A DNA stretch of 64,000 nucleotides, from NCBI GenBank assembly GCA_035582835.1, contig JAYKAV010002779.1, positions 465,776 to 529,775 on the forward strand, written 5' to 3'. Source of the DNA: Phoebastria nigripes (Eukaryota > Chordata > Aves > Procellariiformes > Diomedeidae). The notes below the pieces were generated by a model, which saw only the letters and a list, made by a program, of their open reading frames with translations, was not told where the DNA came from and ran no database searches. The number at the start of each line of letters is the position of its first letter. Within the stretch, counting starts at the first letter, position 1. Below are positions 60,001 through 64,000 of the stretch, in pieces. The position numbers were made by a program, and so were the translations under genes.

Positions 60001-61399
60001 TTCAGGATACATTAAGAATGCCCAAGATAGAAATGTATGTGGCCCATTCATCTTCAGCAACAAAGTTATCCAGTACTGCTACAATAGCAAATTTAAGGTG
60101 TAGTTTGCATTGGCTAAACCTTTAAGAAACTTTCAGACAGTAACATAGTACTGAAAAGTTAAAAGTTGTCAGTAAATTGTGATTCCATGGATGAGTCCTG
60201 GATGGAGGCAGCTGGATGACACATTTCATCTCATCAGACTCTACCACAGCGTATCCTAAAGAATCAACACACAGGTACAGAATTTTGCAAAAATAAAATA
60301 CAACAGGGAAATACACTAATCTTTTCTTAAATGTCAGTTCAAATCCATGGTGATTTTTTGCACACGTTGCTTTTTCATCTGGCTTGCTTTGTTCTTCTGA
60401 GGTGCGTCTTAATTATTTTACAACTGTGAGGTGAAGGAATAACAGAAGTTTTTGTTCAGTGTTAGAGAAGTAAAAGCAGTTTATAGACAGATTATTTAAA
60501 AGATTAATAGAACTCTTTTCTCACCCTCCATGAAAAATACAGCAAGAACTGAAATAGAAGTATAATGCATGTTATAATATTCACTCTGTGGAAAAGCCTG
60601 AAATCCCAGGTCCCTTAATCATCTATCAAACATCTGTGTTGTGAATGAAAGAATATTAATAGAACTAGTATTTGAATGTTGTTACATGATGATGAAGGGT
60701 CCAAAGATGAACAGAAATAGAAAGAAGTTGAAATGGTCCTTGCTAAGATGCAAATTATATTAAAATATTTGATCAACAATATGCCTCAGTCTGCCCTCAA
60801 ATACTTACTGTAGAGATTAGGATTTATTGGTCATCTTACTTAGGAAATAAGTGACAAAAATAAGATGATGACGGAAAGAATCAAAGAAGTTAAAGCTTTG
60901 TAATGACAATTGATATTGGCTAAAGAACTAGAACTAATAATTAAAACACAGAAAAGTAATTTAACTGGAGAGGGAAAGCATAGATAGAGAAAAGCAAAAT
61001 GAGCCAAAGGGAATAAGCTACAGACAAATAACCAGCAGGATTTAAATAAAGACATGACATTTCAAGCAAATAGAAGTTTTTTATATTCTTAGGCTTTGGA
61101 GGGAGGGCAAGAACAAAAGGAAAAAACAGTATGAATAACTCAGCAAAGAAAAACTTGGGGACCTCTTCAGAACAGTAACTCCTCCTCAAAGCATGAGTAC
61201 CTGTGCAGCTGAACCACATTAAATTATAATTACACTTATCTGCCTGAAGAGTGTAAATAAATATAATTATACTTGTCTTTAGTATGACTTTGAGAAGATA
61301 AATCTGTGAAGAACAAAGGAGAATATGCATAAGAGATGGTGTAAAATGATAAAGACTGTAAGGGTTTAGATTGCATGGAAGAACTGGTGACAGCCAACA

Positions 61400-62556
61400 T
61401 GGCTTCACTAAGGGCAAATCATGCCTGACATATTTGGTGACATTCTACAACGGGGTTACAGCGTTGGTGGATAAGGGAAGAGCAACTGACGTCATCTACC
61501 TGGACCTGTGAAAAGCATTTGACGCTGTCCCGCACAACATCCTTGTCTCTAAATTGGAGAGACATGGATTTGACAGGTGGACCACTCGGTGGATAAGGAA
61601 TTGGCTGGATGGTCGTACTCAAAGAGTTGCCGTCAATGGCTCGATGTCCAAGTGGAGACGAGTGGCGTTCCTCAGGGGTCAGTATTGGGACCAGCNCTGT
61701 TTATCATCTTTTTTGGCAACACGGACAGTGGGATTGAGAGCACCCTCAGCAAGTTTCCCAACGACACCAAGCTGTATGGTGCGGTCGACACGCTGGAGGG
61801 AAGGTATGCCATACAGAGGGACTTTGAAAGGCTTGAGAGGTGGGCCTGTGAGAACTTCAGGAAGTTCAACAAGGCCAAGTGCAAGGTCCTGCACATGGGT
61901 CGGGGCAATCCCAAGCACAAATACAGGCTGGGCAGAGGATGGATTGAGAGCAGCTCTAAGGAGAAGGATTTGGGAGTGTTGGTTGATGAGAAGATCAACA
62001 TGACCTGGCAATGTGTGCTCGCAGTACAGAAGCCAACTGCATCCTGGACTGCATCAAAAGAAGCGTGACCAGCAGGTTGAGGGAAGTGATTCTCACCCTC
62101 TACTCTGCTCTTGTGAAACCCCACCTGGAGTACTGTGTTCAGTTCTGGGGCCCCCAACATAAGAAGGACATGGACGTGTTGGAGTGAGTCCAGAGGAGGG
62201 CCACGAAGATGATCAGAGGGCTGGAGCACCTCTCCTATGAAGACAGGCTGAGAGAGTTGGGGTTGTTCAGCCTGGAGAAGAGAAGGCTCCGGGGAGACCT
62301 TATAGCAGCCTTCCAGTACCTGAAGGGGGCCTACAAGAAAGCGGCAGAGGGACTTTTTACAGGGGCATGGAGTGATAGGACAACGGGTAATGGTTTTAAA
62401 CTGAAAGAGGGTAGATTTAGATTAAATGTAAGGAAGAAATTCTTCACTATGAGGGTGGTGAGGCACTGGAACAGGTTGCCCAGAGTAGTTGTGGATGTCC
62501 CATCCCTGGAAGCATTCAAGGACCAGCTGGATGGGGCTTTGAGCAACCTGGTGTAG
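61400..62556 (+). pseudogene. CR1 ORF2 RT and C-terminal region, inactivated
   Basis: RT blocks in order: A-T-D-V-I-Y-L-D-L near 61485; the stop TGA at 61509-61511 where Cys is usual before [15 protein letters not shown] at about 61592-61624; a frame change near 61660; then [11 protein letters not shown]; then S-K-F-P-N-D where active copies have S-K-F-A-D-D. The catalytic pair is therefore damaged. A one-base loss near 62033 shifts the frame again, and CGA has become TGA at 62185-62187 (L-E-stop-V-Q-R). From 62209 to 62556 the C-terminal domain ([24 protein letters not shown]) is open. One ambiguous base lies at 61696. Confidence 0.93.
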
Positions 62557-62615
62557 CGGAAGGTCTCCCTGCCCACCCCGGGGGATGATCTTTAAGGTCC
62601 CTTCCAACCAAAACC

Positions 62616-62640
62616 ATTCTATGATTCTATGATTCTATGA
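62616..62640 (+). repeat. CR1 3' octamer repeats
   Basis: Three perfect ATTCTATG units plus one base. This is the terminal microsatellite by which CR1 RNA is recognised by its own reverse transcriptase, and a hallmark of avian and other sauropsid genomes. Confidence 0.95.
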
Positions 62641-64000
62641 ACTAAAATATTACAACAAACTTTCTTCCAGCCCTGTGGCTATTTCATATGTTTGGATGAT
62701 TCCAACATTTCAAAATTGGATCATGTTTCCCTAATTATTATGTGTTTAGATTTAAAAAATAATATTTACTTCTACCCTCCTCTATGGCTGTGACAACAAA
62801 TTTCAATAAAGAAGAGAAAATTTATTTTAATTGATTTCTCAAATTCTCTAACGAAAGAAAAATGTATGAATCTTAACAAAAATTAATTTCATCCTCTTTT
62901 TTACTGTAACCATGTGATTCAAGTGTTTTGGCTTTTTGCCACTTGATATTTTTTTTTTTTTTTAAATTTAAGGATTTACATTAATGTTATTTTAAATTTC
63001 TAGTATAACATCAGCGAATCATGAAACCAATTATGTAAAGGAATAACCTAAAATCATGACTTAGAATAAAGCTTTCAGCTGGCAACTAACAAAATGGCCT
63101 TAGACATTGTTGCTGAAGACAAAAAAATAAGTATTCAAACATAAAAAACAACAGCAAGGAATACATGAATGGATGTTTAATCCTATTTTTGTCACATAAT
63201 TCTGTCATTTTCTTAACAATGCAGGCCCCTTTTCTAAATGACATGTTACAAACTCAGGGAAAAAAAAAGGCAGTTAGGGACACAGGGCAAAGCAGGATTA
63301 CCTGTTCTGTCACTAGCTTTGTACAGCTGCAAAGTATCTGATAATTTCATTCTCAGACAGGGAGTGATGAAAATGGCAATAAGGAATGGTGGAAAGAGGA
63401 GAAGGGTATAGTTACAGTTTACCCCTATTTACTCATTATAACACCTTCAAAAAAATGGCTGAGTTGAAGCTAGTAAGAAGAAGTTATTTCATGTGGACCA
63501 GTAACAGACTATTTTCTGGTTTTAGAGTAAAGGAGGAAAACTGGAAGTCTAGGGTATGAAGTAGAAACAATCAGAAAATCAAATTTCTTTCTGTCTGTGG
63601 AAAATTTTACTTCTTTCTTCTTTCAGGGAATGAATGTAAGGTTTAAAAGACAAAACATGGAAAAAAGCTTATAAAATTATTATATTCCAAATAAAATAAA
63701 TGAATAGTGCTTTTTTTGTTTCCGTAACAGAATAATGAACCCATAATATATGTTATGATGTTATACCTACCATGACACATAATATAAAATTAACCTTCAG
63801 AATAATGAGTTGTCAATGTTATTCTATTTTAAATTAAATAATAAAAAGTGTAATAAAATATTGAATTAATGTATAACAAAAAATAGAGGTGAAAAGATTC
63901 AAAATCAAAGTTTTTCTTTACTGAAATGAAACACTTGTGCATTATCAATTATAAAAGCAATAGTGCATATCTTCAGGTGAATGAAATTTTCACTCAACAC
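62641..64000. other. Unique AT-rich non-coding DNA
   Basis: No gene or transposon recognised. Low-complexity T-tract at about 62950-62962. The sequence runs off the window end. Confidence 0.7.

Larger units (their letters stand above)
52047..61384. other. Unique AT-rich non-coding DNA, over 9 kb
   Basis: No gene or transposon recognised. Structures are a pair of adjacent perfect hairpins (55115-55171) and an A27 tract (56991-57017). Two stretches have the texture of conserved non-coding DNA (54240-54490 and 56215-56530; see findings). All open frames are short and unassigned. Confidence 0.65.
61385..62640 (+). mobile_element. 5'-truncated CR1 LINE with octamer tail
   Basis: It begins inside ORF2 (GGTGACAGCCAACATGGCTT, CACTAAGGGCAAATC) and runs through RT and the C-terminal domain to a short 3' UTR. 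It ends in three copies of ATTCTATG (62616-62639), the CR1 3' signature. It is the best preserved CR1 here, and the C-terminal frame 62209-62556 is intact to its natural stop. No obvious target duplication, as is usual for CR1. Confidence 0.96.

Overview
The window is vertebrate nuclear DNA, almost certainly from a bird. It is AT-rich and carries CR1 LINE copies, one ending in the octamer ATTCTATG, plus several LTRs of a retrovirus-like family widespread in avian genomes. I see no L1, Alu or other mammalian repeats. One 730-bp run of Ns and many isolated Ns, clustered in the LTR element, mark it as a draft assembly. I recognise no host protein-coding gene or structural RNA gene. Apart from transposon relics, every open frame is short, and many overlap on opposite strands. 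The segment is therefore read as an intergenic region or one very long intron.

Layout. Positions 1-28 kb are mostly unique AT-rich sequence. They hold a solo LTR at 2456-3049 with flanking duplication ACCAC, three or four very old CR1/L3-type fragments (about 5.5-7.1 kb and 13.1-13.4 kb), a solo LTR at 20559-21079, and long A-tracts. Positions 28-38 kb hold a truncated CR1, a 44-nt T-tract and an old palindromic repeat. Positions 38.0-41.0 kb hold a degenerate tandem array of roughly 150-185-bp units, split by a decayed CR1 of about 2 kb.

Positions 41.5-48.1 kb are the mobile-element hot spot. A minus-strand solo LTR (41475-42068) is followed by a complete but gene-less LTR element (43425-45789) with a tRNA-Lys-type primer site. 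Its 5' LTR has an internal 165-bp deletion, and its interior carries an 11-copy 48-bp minisatellite. Next comes a CR1 that appears to be split by another LTR, with the junction hidden in the assembly gap. Positions 48-61 kb are unique DNA with an (AAGGG)n tract, twin hairpins near 55.1 kb and stretches that look like candidate conserved non-coding DNA. A 5'-truncated CR1 with a recognisable but dead reverse transcriptase lies at 61385-62640.

How the parts relate. The LTRs fall into two subfamilies that share a U3 core (a CRE-like TGACGTCA site just upstream of a TATA box) and a U5 end, but differ in the middle. Three of them have perfect 5-bp target duplications. All CR1 copies are 5' truncated and carry stops, frameshifts or catalytic-site changes, so nothing here looks able to move by itself. 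Boundaries and family names come from reading the sequence by eye. No alignment or database search was run.
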